Shown here: positions 49,400 to 56,594 of the stretch, piece after piece
How the letters are laid out: each line of letters opens with the position of its first letter
Numbering within the stretch: position 1 is the first letter of the stretch
From: JAGQSZ01 sp049647585
GTDB taxonomy: Bacteria; Actinomycetota; Acidimicrobiia; Acidimicrobiales; Microtrichaceae
Assembly (NCBI GenBank): GCA_049647585.1
Contig: JBARXY010000012.1
Location: forward strand, 62,001-126,000
Length of the DNA: 64,000 nucleotides
Direction of reading: 5' to 3'
Position numbers and translations under genes: made by a program
The notes under the pieces: model-generated
What the model was told of the DNA's origin: nothing
The model's input: the letters and a program-made list of their open reading frames with translations, nothing else
Database searches by the model: none

Positions 49400-50683
49400 A
49401 TGGCGACAAATCAGACTGCAACCGCCGAAACTGCGATCGGTAAGACCGTTGACACGCTCGACGTCGCTTCGATCAAGGCCGATTTTCCGATTCTCAAGCG
49501 CATCGTCAACGACAGGCGATTGGTTTTCCTCGACTCCGCTGCCTCTTCGCAGCGGCCGAGTTCGGTCCTCGATGCAATGGACACCTACTACGAACTCCAC
49601 CACGCCAACGTGCACCGGGCCGCGTACACCCTTGCCGAAGAGGCTACGAATGCCATGGAGGGTGCTCGGCGCAAGATCGCAAAATTCATCGGTTCTGATG
49701 ATGCAGACGAGATCATCTTCACCAAGAACGCCACCGAGTCCCTCAATCTGGTGGCCCGTTCCTGGGGTGCGGCCAACCTTGGGCCCGGCGACAGCGTCGT
49801 CCTGACCCAGTTGGAACACCACGCCAACATCGTTCCGTGGCAGCAGTTGTCTGCCGAAAAGGGTTTCGAGATCCGCTGGATCCCCCTCACCGATGACGCG
49901 CAGTTGGATCTGACCAGCATTGATCAGCTACTCGACGGCGCCAAGCTGCTCGGGCTCTCGGCCATGTCCAATGTTGTCGGCACGCTCACCCCGGTGCGAC
50001 AGCTTGCGGACGCAGCCCATGCTGCGGGAGCCCTCGTGGCGGTGGATGCGTGCCAGTTCGTTCCGCACCTCGCCACCGATGTCCACGCAATGGGTGCCGA
50101 CTTCCTTGCCTTCTCGGGTCACAAAATGCTCGGCCCCACGGGGGTCGGGGTGCTCTGGGCGCACAAGGAACTGCTCGATGCCATGCCTCCCTTCCTGGGT
50201 GGCGGAGGCATGATTCTCGACGTTCGTCTGGATGGTTTCACCCCGGCCGATGTGCCCCACAAGTTCGAGGCAGGCACTCCCCCGATCGCCGAGATCGTGG
50301 GCTTGGGAGCAGCAGTCGACTACCTGACCAAGATCGGGATGGACGCAGTTCGGGCGCACGAGATATCACTCACCGACTACGCGCTCCGGACCCTGAAGGA
50401 ACGCTTCGGGGATCGCATCTCGATCTATGGCCCCCAGGATGCCACCAAACGCGGCGGAGTCATGAGCTTCGGGTTCGACAACCTTCATCCCCATGACCTG
50501 TCCCAGATCCTGAACGACCATGGCGTGTGTGTCCGACCGGGTCATCACTGTGCAAAACCGCTCATGAGAGTTCTCGAAGTCGGTGCCACCGCGCGAGCAT
50601 CGTGGTATGTCTACAACGACGAATCCGACATCGACGAGCTGAGCGATGCGATCGAAGCTGCCGGCAAGTTCTTCTCGATGTAG
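49400..50683 (+). CDS. sufS: Cysteine desulfurase SufS
   Basis: 427 residues. A PLP enzyme that takes sulfur from cysteine for Fe-S cluster assembly. The PLP Lys is in FSGHKMLGPTGVGVLW (about residue 242), and the persulfide Cys in RPGHHCAKPLM (about 384). LEHHANIVPWQ is typical of group II desulfurases. sufU follows at 68 bp, the standard SufS-SufU pairing. No sufBCD genes are in the window. The ATG follows GGGGGAAGGA. Confidence 0.93.
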   Translation: MATNQTATAETAIGKTVDTLDVASIKADFPILKRIVNDRRLVFLDSAASSQRPSSVLDAMDTYYELHHANVHRAAYTLAEEATNAMEGARRKIAKFIGSDDADEIIFTKNATESLNLVARSWGAANLGPGDSVVLTQLEHHANIVPWQQLSAEKGFEIRWIPLTDDAQLDLTSIDQLLDGAKLLGLSAMSNVVGTLTPVRQLADAAHAAGALVAVDACQFVPHLATDVHAMGADFLAFSGHKMLGPTGVGVLWAHKELLDAMPPFLGGGGMILDVRLDGFTPADVPHKFEAGTPPIAEIVGLGAAVDYLTKIGMDAVRAHEISLTDYALRTLKERFGDRISIYGPQDATKRGGVMSFGFDNLHPHDLSQILNDHGVCVRPGHHCAKPLMRVLEVGATARASWYVYNDESDIDELSDAIEAAGKFFSM

Positions 50684-50751
50684 CACCTCGCCGCATTTCC
50701 CACCTGCAGCCGACTCCAACTACTTCTTTCACACAAACGGAGGGCACCGAA

Positions 50752-51273
50752 ATGTCGGGCCTTGAAGACCTCTACCGCGAGATCATCCTCGATCACTACC
50801 GCAGCCCGCGGAACCGGGGTGAACTCGAAACTCCTCCGGCTCACCGTGTCGAAGGATTCAACCCGCTCTGCGGCGACGAAATCATCGTGTACCTGCAACT
50901 GGACGACCCGGCCAAGGGCGACGACGCGGTGATCACCGATATCCGGCTCGGCGGCCAGGGGTGCTCAATCTCGCAGTCCTCCGGTTCGATGATGTCTGCC
51001 GCTGTCAAGGGAAAGACCGTCGGCGATGTCCGTGGGCTCACCAAGTCGTTCAAGTCGATGATGTCGTTGCACGAAGAGACTCTCGACGGCGCTTCCGATC
51101 AGCCCGATGCTTCCGAGGACGATTCGGATGAGATGGATCTGGATGCGATCGACACCGATATGGGCGAACTCGAAGCCCTCCGTGGAGTGGTGAAGTTCCC
51201 GGTACGGATCAAGTGCGCCACCCTCAGCTGGAACACCCTTTCCCAGGCGATCCGGGACTCAATCCCCGCCTGA
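50752..51273 (+). CDS. sufU: Sulfurtransferase/scaffold SufU
   Basis: 173 residues. IscU-like, zinc-binding partner of SufS that accepts its sulfur. Ligands Cys40 (NPLCGD), Asp42, Cys71 (GGQGCSIS) and Cys155 (IKCATLSW) are present. An acidic insertion (DQPDASEDDSDEMDLDAID) sits between helix and the last ligand, longer than in most SufU. ATG 50752 follows GGAGGG. Its last four codons and stop are contained in a duplicated 30-bp unit. Confidence 0.9.
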   Translation: MSGLEDLYREIILDHYRSPRNRGELETPPAHRVEGFNPLCGDEIIVYLQLDDPAKGDDAVITDIRLGGQGCSISQSSGSMMSAAVKGKTVGDVRGLTKSFKSMMSLHEETLDGASDQPDASEDDSDEMDLDAIDTDMGELEALRGVVKFPVRIKCATLSWNTLSQAIRDSIPA

Positions 51274-51321
51274 CGCGAGCTACCTGGGATCATCCCCGCC
51301 TGACGCGAGCTAGCTGGGATC
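51262..51321. repeat. Two 30-bp units spanning the sufU stop codon
   Basis: Units 51262-51291 and 51292-51321 differ at one base. Each begins ATCCCCGCCTGA (Ile-Pro-Ala-stop), so the second is a copy of the sufU end placed ten codons further in the same frame. The second unit also contains the stop codon of the convergent phhB gene (51310-51312). Confidence 0.88.
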
Positions 51322-51693
51322 GGTATCGCCGGCCAGCGCCGACATCTCGTGAGCCAGTTCCACGTCGAGTGACGTGACGCCGCCCACATCGTGCGTGGTC
51401 AGTCGTACGGTCACCTTGTTGTAGGAATTCGACCAGTCCGGATGATGACCCATCCGCTCAGCGACTGTCGCGACAGCTGCCATGAAGCCGAACGCACCGG
51501 TGAAGTTGTTGAACTTGAACTCCCGAACCAGAGCCGTTCCGCCTTCGGCCGTGCCACCCTCGGCCGTGCCACCCTCGGCTTTCATAGGGGACGGTTCTGC
51601 CGGCCCTTCAGTCATGGCCTCCGAGGACCAGCCGGGAAGTCCATTGAGTTCGGACTCGATCTGATCCCTACTCAGCAGCGAAGGTCTGACCAT
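51310..51693 (-). CDS. phhB: Pterin-4a-carbinolamine dehydratase
   Basis: 127 residues. Dehydrates 4a-hydroxytetrahydrobiopterin. The motif MGHHPDWSNSYNKVTVRLTTHDVGG carries the catalytic His-His-Pro-x-Trp and the TTHD strand. Between the first helix region (LPGW) and the FKFNNFTGAFGFM strand there is an insertion of about 25 residues with three AEGGT pentapeptides. No aromatic amino-acid hydroxylase gene is nearby. It converges on sufU. Confidence 0.88.
   Translation of the reverse strand: MVRPSLLSRDQIESELNGLPGWSSEAMTEGPAEPSPMKAEGGTAEGGTAEGGTALVREFKFNNFTGAFGFMAAVATVAERMGHHPDWSNSYNKVTVRLTTHDVGGVTSLDVELAHEMSALAGDTDPS
51533..51577. repeat. Three 15-bp in-frame repeats (AEGGT) in phhB
   Basis: Units at 51533, 51548 and 51563. 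The last two are identical (GCCGTGCCACCCTCG); the first is diverged. The insertion lies in a surface loop of an otherwise highly conserved small enzyme. Confidence 0.9.
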
Positions 51694-51738
51694 GGATCAA
51701 GTCTATTTGTGTAACCCCAGCGGGGCGGACGCGGCCAG

Positions 51739-51810
51739 GCGATCAGGCGATCAGGCGATCAGGCGATCAGGCGATCAGTCGATAAGTCGATCAGGCGATC
51801 AGGCGATCAG
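51739..51810. repeat. Nine 8-bp units (GCGATCAG) at the 3' end of the EVE-like gene
   Basis: Nine octamers, two of them altered (TCGATAAG, TCGATCAG). On the minus strand the unit is CTGATCGC, as in the last codons CTG-ATC-GCC-TGA of the EVE-like gene, and each holds a TGA. The period is not a multiple of three, so the copies shift frame. Confidence 0.9.
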
Positions 51811-52290
51811 ATCCTGGATGACCGACCACTGTGACGGCGAGAGGCTGGCCGGATTCCCGATGCGTGGAACCCGCAGAATTTCGATCGACGACAGCCTCGG
51901 GTCACCGACGAATTCTTCACGTCGGAGTGGCTCGTCGAGTACGTCCATCCGAATTGCGACTCTGGGCCGGAGTTGTCGCTGCGCAACCGGGTCTCGCCAA
52001 AGGTCGTCGTCCGGATCCCCGACATCCTCGAAGACCTCTCCGTCGATCTGTCCCACTGCCCACAATCCGCTGGGCACTCTCGGATCACCACGGGTAACCC
52101 ACAGGACACATGGTTGACCAGCGGCAATCAGCCCAACCCGATAGGTGGGAGCCATTCGCCACCAATCGAGTTCGACTCCGTCGCGCAACGCCGAGCCTAT
52201 GTCCCACACTTCGGGATGGGCCTTGAACATCCAAGCTCCGACCGGGCTGCCATCTTTCAGGCGAGCGAACTCGGCCTCTACCTTCGCCAA
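51799..52290 (-). CDS. EVE-like (PUA-fold) protein
   Basis: 163 residues. GAWMFKAHPEVWDIGSAL, WRMAPTYRVGLIAAGQPCVLWVTRG and GLWAVGQIDGEVF follow the strand order of EVE domains, which belong to the PUA-like group that recognises modified bases. A base-flipping or RNA-binding role is possible but unproven. Its start overlaps the end of the upstream Cys-rich gene by 13 bp. A later start cannot be excluded. Confidence 0.6.
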   Translation of the reverse strand: MAKVEAEFARLKDGSPVGAWMFKAHPEVWDIGSALRDGVELDWWRMAPTYRVGLIAAGQPCVLWVTRGDPRVPSGLWAVGQIDGEVFEDVGDPDDDLWRDPVAQRQLRPRVAIRMDVLDEPLRREEFVGDPRLSSIEILRVPRIGNPASLSPSQWSVIQDLIA

Positions 52291-52643
52291 CGCTTGAAGA
52301 TCCGTTTCACGGCGCTGATCGGCGAGCTTCTTGTCTCGGCAGATCTGGCGTCGTTGTCGACCTCCATGCGGGTCTGTGTCACAACGGCGTTGACGATGTC
52401 CTCGGCGGCGTCGAGCAGCGCCGGGATTGACGGATCCTCGCCCAATCCGGGCGGTTCGGGCGGCGTTGGAGGCGTTACGAGGGACCCGTAGCTCCAGTTC
52501 ACGTCAGCCAGGCGAGGCTGATATGCAGGACAGTCGTCAGGACAGCGCCAAGGTGCCTCCGGCGCCAGGTCCAGGTCGCACTTCCGCACCGAATCCCCAT
52601 TCGAGTAGGTCCGGCTCTCGAAAAATTTACAGCCCTCGCGCAT
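52278..52643 (-). CDS. Small Cys-cluster protein, hypothetical
   Basis: 121 residues. The N-terminal 45 hold five Cys: GCKFFESRTY, KCDLD, WRCPDDCPAY. The cluster might bind zinc or an Fe-S centre. The middle is Pro-rich (PPTPPEPPG) and the C-terminus is basic (VKRIFKRWRR). I know the CKFFESRTY-N-WRCPDDCP pattern only from uncharacterised proteins of Acidimicrobiia. ATG 52643 (second Met) is preferred because the motif begins directly after it. Cotranscribed with the EVE-like gene. Confidence 0.6.
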   Translation of the reverse strand: MREGCKFFESRTYSNGDSVRKCDLDLAPEAPWRCPDDCPAYQPRLADVNWSYGSLVTPPTPPEPPGLGEDPSIPALLDAAEDIVNAVVTQTRMEVDNDARSAETRSSPISAVKRIFKRWRR

Positions 52644-52748
52644 TGGCATGGAGCGATTCTGTCAGCAATTCAGCTGGTTTTGCCTGCCAACGGCATCGTC
52701 TCGCGGAGAGTTCTCAAAGACCCGGTCCAACGTGCCGACGATCGATAG

Positions 52749-53786
52749 ATGAACCAGCCGAGTGGAGCGCCCATCACTCCGTCCGATCCGTCCCGATATT
52801 CGGGGGTCGGCGATGGAAAGATCTCTCCCGATGACCGTGAGTTGCGCCACGCCCTAGACGCCGCGGGAATACCCGTAGGCAGCTTCGATGCCGAGGGGCA
52901 CGCCACGTCGGCAAATACAGCATTCGCAGAGCTGTTCGGACGATCCGGAGACACGGTGATCGGCAGTCACCTGATGAGCCTCTGCGACAATCAATTCTCG
53001 GCGCAGGCTCTGGCCGCCCTGGTTCGGGTAGTCGGACGAGTTTCCGAGACCGAAGTGGTCGACATCGCGACGCCCACCCCTTCGGGCCAACGCTTCATCA
53101 GACTGACCTTCGCGGCGTCCTCCTTGCCCGACGGTCGGCTCGAAAAGGTCATCTGCATCGGTGCCGAAGTCGAATCGGCGCAGCCCGACAATCGGACCAT
53201 GCTCGGAGGACGCCGGCACCGGGGCACGCTCCTCAGCGTGGCGGATGCAGTCGGCGAGGCAGACTGTGTTTCTGTGGAGCCCGACGGACCTGACGCTGCG
53301 GAACCTATGGATTACGACATCCGTTCGATACTCGGCGTCGTCATCGCCGCTTCCTCACGCAACAATTATCCGTTCTCGCTTTTGCGCTGCAACATCGGAG
53401 GCCTCGTCACCCTGGAGGACTCCCACGGGAGTCACGTCACACAGACTCTCGAGGCTGTCTGCGAGGCCAGACTGAATCAGCGCCTGCGTCCCAGTGACCG
53501 CGTCATTCGTGGTGAACGCGGCACCTACCTGGTGATCGCCGAACACCTCGGTGACGAACAGGACGCTGCCGGAGTGGCCTACCGGCTACTCGCGGCAATG
53601 GTCGAACCTGTCATGTTCGACGACGAGTATTTCGAACTCCCGTTGACGGTCGGTATCGCCGTCGCCGATGGGAACGCCTCGGTCGACCAAGTCATGGACG
53701 CGTCGGTCGATGCCCTAACGAGCGCCATGGGGCGTGGCTCGGGTGGATTCAGCATCGTCGATATCCGGCCCGGACTTGCAGCTTGA
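52749..53786 (+). CDS. PAS plus degenerate GGDEF protein with intact I-site
   Basis: 345 residues, soluble. A PAS-like domain (residues about 30-140: LDAAGIPVGSFDAEGHATSANTAFAELFGRSG) is followed by a GGDEF-fold domain (NNYPFSLLRCNIGGLVTLED, ELPLTVGIAVADG). The active site reads ERGTY (about 255-259) and the substrate Asp is missing, so it cannot be a cyclase. RPSD stands exactly five residues upstream, the RxxD I-site spacing. I infer a c-di-GMP-binding effector with a PAS input. Confidence 0.75.
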   Translation: MNQPSGAPITPSDPSRYSGVGDGKISPDDRELRHALDAAGIPVGSFDAEGHATSANTAFAELFGRSGDTVIGSHLMSLCDNQFSAQALAALVRVVGRVSETEVVDIATPTPSGQRFIRLTFAASSLPDGRLEKVICIGAEVESAQPDNRTMLGGRRHRGTLLSVADAVGEADCVSVEPDGPDAAEPMDYDIRSILGVVIAASSRNNYPFSLLRCNIGGLVTLEDSHGSHVTQTLEAVCEARLNQRLRPSDRVIRGERGTYLVIAEHLGDEQDAAGVAYRLLAAMVEPVMFDDEYFELPLTVGIAVADGNASVDQVMDASVDALTSAMGRGSGGFSIVDIRPGLAA

Positions 53787-53825
53787 CCCGTTGGGCGATT
53801 GATCGTCACAACCTTCCCTGCTGAG

Positions 53826-53831
53826 TACGCT
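53826..53831 (+). promoter_or_regulatory. Candidate -10 element for the DUF2752 gene
   Basis: TACGCT, 7 nt before the ATG at 53839; no ribosome site. Confidence 0.45.
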
Positions 53832-53838
53832 TGGCTCC

Positions 53839-54369
53839 ATGACGAGCCCGGTGAAGGATGAGCAGAGCGATCTGGTTGCCTCTGGGTTTGACGACTCCAA
53901 TCAGGTTCCGGACCCGTCCGGCTCGCAGACGTCACGCCGAGCCGGGGATGATTCGGGCGGTGGACGGCCTTGGGCAGCTCCGGCGAAGGTCGGGCTGCTG
54001 ACTGCGGCTGGTACCGCGGCGATCGCGTTGGTCAATCCAAGCGACTCGGGATTCGCTGTCTGTTGGAGTCAACAGCTGGGAATCGACTGCCCGTTCTGTG
54101 GCGGGCTCCGCGCCGTCACCTCGCTTGCCCACGGTGATTTCATGGCAGCGCTGGACCACAACATCATTTTGGCGATCGCCCTGCCGGTGGCGACAGTGAT
54201 CTGGGCCGTGTGGATGATTTCGGCCCTGCGAAATCGGCAATTACGACCTCCCAGGATTCCGAACTGGGTGATCGCCACAGCGGGGATCGCGACGCTTGCC
54301 TTCACCGTAGCGAGGAATCTCGATGGCCCCGCATGGGTCCAGTATCTGGCGTCGTCCAGCTACCGCTGA
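53839..54369 (+). CDS. DUF2752 membrane protein
   Basis: 176 residues. The CPFCGGLRAVTSLAHGDFMAALDHN block after a first span is the signature of DUF2752: paired Cys, then an Arg/Ala helix and a Leu-x-His/Asn. Three membrane segments are visible. The first 55 residues are polar. Function unknown; the two Cys could bind a metal or form a disulfide. The start is leaderless. Confidence 0.82.
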   Translation: MTSPVKDEQSDLVASGFDDSNQVPDPSGSQTSRRAGDDSGGGRPWAAPAKVGLLTAAGTAAIALVNPSDSGFAVCWSQQLGIDCPFCGGLRAVTSLAHGDFMAALDHNIILAIALPVATVIWAVWMISALRNRQLRPPRIPNWVIATAGIATLAFTVARNLDGPAWVQYLASSSYR

Positions 54370-54396
54370 TCCAGCGGCGAGCCGAACGCCGGAATC

Positions 54397-55122
54397 TCAG
54401 GCTGGTGGATCGGTGACGACCGTTGTGGTCGTCGATGGGCCCGGAGTTTCGGTGCCACCGCCGTCGCCAGGAATCTCTGGCGCATCGGGCGGAGTGGTTG
54501 TCGTCGTGGTGGTTGTTGAGGTCTCACCCGGGATGGGCAACGGATCACTTGGTTCGGAAGTAGTAGGGGTCTCGGGCGGTGCTGCCGGGATGGTGGTCGC
54601 GCTGGACGGGTCCTCCGGCGTCAGCAACGTGCCCACATCGGTGCCCGTACCCGAGATTGAAAGGCTCACGGTCGCCGGGTCTGTGGGGAACAGGGCAACT
54701 CCGTCACCAGTGACGCTGACTGTGTCACCGACGGCGGTGTAGTCGCCCAACACAGCGGACCACTTGACCAGACCGGTGGAGGCATCTTCGACGCCAACGA
54801 TGCTCAGTCCGACATCGCCTCCCAGAGTGAGCAGCCCGGCTGCGACGCGACCGGTATGACCGTCGTCATAGGTCACCGTGGACACAGCGGCCTTGGCGTG
54901 AATGGCTCCGTCGGAATATTCATAGAAACTGTCCGAAGCAAGACAGCCGTCGCTCACGGACCATTCCCCGCCCGGCAGGCCGCTGGTTGCTACCGACGTC
55001 GAGATCGTTCCGGCGCATTCTTGGGCTGAGACGCTCGGCGCCAGGACAGCCCCACTGAAGGCCACAAGTCCTGCGGTCACAACCGCCGTTGCAGTCCGCC
55101 CCACTCCGCGTCTAAATGCCAT
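54397..55122 (-). CDS. Secreted Thr/Pro-rich protein, hypothetical
   Basis: 241 residues. The signal peptide (RTATAVVTAGLVAFSGAVLAPSVSAQ) ends at a likely SAQ-E site. The mature part has two Cys (ECAGTI, DGCLAS) and beta-rich repeats (AAGLLTLGGDVGLSIVGVEDASTGLVKW), then a 60-residue Thr/Pro/Gly tail with poly-Thr, typical of a wall-spanning or glycosylated region. No enzyme motif. ATG 55122 has a GAGAGG motif at 8 bp, and the upstream GTG is too close to it. Confidence 0.65.
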   Translation of the reverse strand: MAFRRGVGRTATAVVTAGLVAFSGAVLAPSVSAQECAGTISTSVATSGLPGGEWSVSDGCLASDSFYEYSDGAIHAKAAVSTVTYDDGHTGRVAAGLLTLGGDVGLSIVGVEDASTGLVKWSAVLGDYTAVGDTVSVTGDGVALFPTDPATVSLSISGTGTDVGTLLTPEDPSSATTIPAAPPETPTTSEPSDPLPIPGETSTTTTTTTTPPDAPEIPGDGGGTETPGPSTTTTVVTDPPA

Positions 55123-55449
55123 CCACACAGCCTCTCAGAAAAAGGGATGCCCTGTTAGTCGGAAAGTCCCCGAATACTGTTACGCATCTCGGAACGCATT
55201 GAAAGAGCAGAACAACCCAGAGCCACGATCTGCCCGAGATCCCAAATTCGTAAGGCGAGATCCTGAGTGGAAACGGTCATTTAGCGACCACTTTCACACA
55301 AGTTCCAGCGATGCAACGACGGTGGTCTGGAAGGCGTCGGTGGGAATGACGACACGGTGATGGCCTGGTTAGTCGACATGACGGAGATGGTTCTGTCAGT
55401 CGACATGACGAAGATGATTCCGTCAGTCGAGACGACGAAGATGCTTCCG
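55123..55449. other. 327-bp spacer with a palindrome copy and a 27-bp array
   Basis: Between the start of the secreted-protein gene and the end of the carbonic anhydrase gene, both on the minus strand. It contains palindrome copy C (55267-55299) and three of the four 27-bp units (55369-55449). The first 130 bp are comparatively AT-rich and should hold the promoter of the secreted-protein gene. No gene seen. Confidence 0.7.
55267..55299. repeat. Palindrome copy C (decayed)
   Basis: It aligns with copy A at 12085-12117 from GTGGAAA through CGACCACT to CACAC and on into AGTTC. Its own arms (GTGGAAACGGTC and GACCACTTTCAC) pair imperfectly. Confidence 0.55.
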
Positions 55450-55476
55450 TCAGTCGAGACGACGGAGATGCTTCCG
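55369..55476. repeat. Four 27-bp units copying the gamma-carbonic anhydrase C-terminus and stop
   Basis: Units at 55369, 55396, 55423 and 55450. The last contains the final codons RKHLRRLD and TGA of the gene. The other three lie downstream in the same frame, each coding RKHLRRLD, RNHLRHVD or QNHLRHVD followed by TGA, TGA and TAA. Divergence increases with distance from the gene. Confidence 0.92.
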
Positions 55477-55968
55477 GTAGCGCGATGCCCGTTTCACATA
55501 TGACTCCACCCCAAGGTCGAAATGGCCTGGAAGGACCGCGTTCTCCCTGATCTCAGCCGGAACCCCGAGCGCCATTCCAAGTGGTGGAACCACCTGGTTG
55601 TTCCGCACGAAGGCGCCGCCGCCGACCACGGCTTCGACGCCGACCCGGGCATTGTGAAGGACAATCGAACCGGAACCAATCAGAGCCTTGTCCTCGACCA
55701 TGCAACCTTCGAGATGGGCGAGGTGACCGATGGTGACATCGTTGCCAACCGTCGTCGGGAACACCGCGGTCGTGTGCAACACGGCGCCGTCCTGCACCGA
55801 ACAGCGCTCACCCACGAAGATGAATCCGTCGTCCCCACGCAGCACCGCTGCGGGCCAGACCGAGGTGAAGGCCCCGATCACAACACTGCCGATCACGACT
55901 GCGTCCGGGTGTATGTACGCGTCGGGATGGATTTCTGGAACTTGGTCACCCAACGCATAGATCGGCAC
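55450..55968 (-). CDS. Gamma-carbonic-anhydrase-like left-handed beta-helix protein
   Basis: 172 residues. Hexapeptide repeats (IHPDAVVIGSVVIGAFTSVWPAAVLRGD) form the beta-helix trimer. VLH (His65) and IGH (His82) match two metal ligands. The third position, usually LHG, reads LEG here (GHLAHLEGC), with an extra His at 85, so the metal site may be altered. It could hydrate CO2 or be an inactive relative (YrdA/PaaY). It lies 27 bp after the flavin reductase gene, on the same strand. Confidence 0.82.
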   Translation of the reverse strand: MPIYALGDQVPEIHPDAYIHPDAVVIGSVVIGAFTSVWPAAVLRGDDGFIFVGERCSVQDGAVLHTTAVFPTTVGNDVTIGHLAHLEGCMVEDKALIGSGSIVLHNARVGVEAVVGGGAFVRNNQVVPPLGMALGVPAEIRENAVLPGHFDLGVESYVKRASRYRKHLRRLD

Positions 55969-55995
55969 TGCGAATCCTCTTTCAGATGTCCTGGC

Positions 55996-56547
55996 TCAGA
56001 GATCGACGTGACGGCCGTATCCGCCACGGAAGAACAACAGTGGCCCGATGTCGGAGCGGTGCACGTCCATGTACTTGACCCGGCCGAGAACGATCACATG
56101 GTCGCCACCGTCGAGGACCGAGTGAGTCTCGCAGTCGATGTGCTCCAGCCCACCGACGATCAGCGGCGATCCGGTTACCGGTGAGGGGACCCAGTTCTCT
56201 CCCTCGAACTTGTCTTCGAGCTTCGAGGAGAACCTGCCCGAGGTCTCCTGTTGATCCTCTGCGAGAACCGTGATGCCGAATCGACCGGTCTCTTCTATCT
56301 TGGGCCACGAGGTCGAGGACCGGGCGACACAGAATCCCACCAACGGCGGGTCGAGAGACACCGAGAAGAACGAACCAATTGCCAGGCCCACCGGCCGGCC
56401 GTCCTTGATCGACGCAACGATCGTCACGCCGGTCGGGTAATGGCCCATGACCCGACGAAACAGCATCGGATCTATTTCGATATCGCTGGCACCAACCTCG
56501 GCCGCCCCGACCAAGGGGTGTTCGGGCTGTGCAGTCTCGTCGCTCAT
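55996..56547 (-). CDS. Flavin reductase-like FMN-binding protein
   Basis: 183 residues. FRRVMGHYPTGVTIVAS, PVGLAIGSFFSVSLDPPLVGFCVARSSTSWPKI and RFGITVLAEDQQE are the flavin-reductase-like split-barrel signatures of HpaC-type proteins that supply reduced FMN/FAD to monooxygenases. No partner oxygenase is adjacent. ATG 56547 follows GGAAGG at 5 bp; the longer frame lacks a ribosome site. Confidence 0.87.
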   Translation of the reverse strand: MSDETAQPEHPLVGAAEVGASDIEIDPMLFRRVMGHYPTGVTIVASIKDGRPVGLAIGSFFSVSLDPPLVGFCVARSSTSWPKIEETGRFGITVLAEDQQETSGRFSSKLEDKFEGENWVPSPVTGSPLIVGGLEHIDCETHSVLDGGDHVIVLGRVKYMDVHRSDIGPLLFFRGGYGRHVDL

Positions 56548-56594
56548 CTCGCCTTCCCAAGGGTTCCCAGGCTGCGGGAACACCGCATACAAGC

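Noticed and set aside
55369..55476. 27-bp repeats that might be a CRISPR array
   Set aside because: The units are directly adjacent without spacers and the last one is coding sequence of the carbonic anhydrase gene. No cas genes are present.
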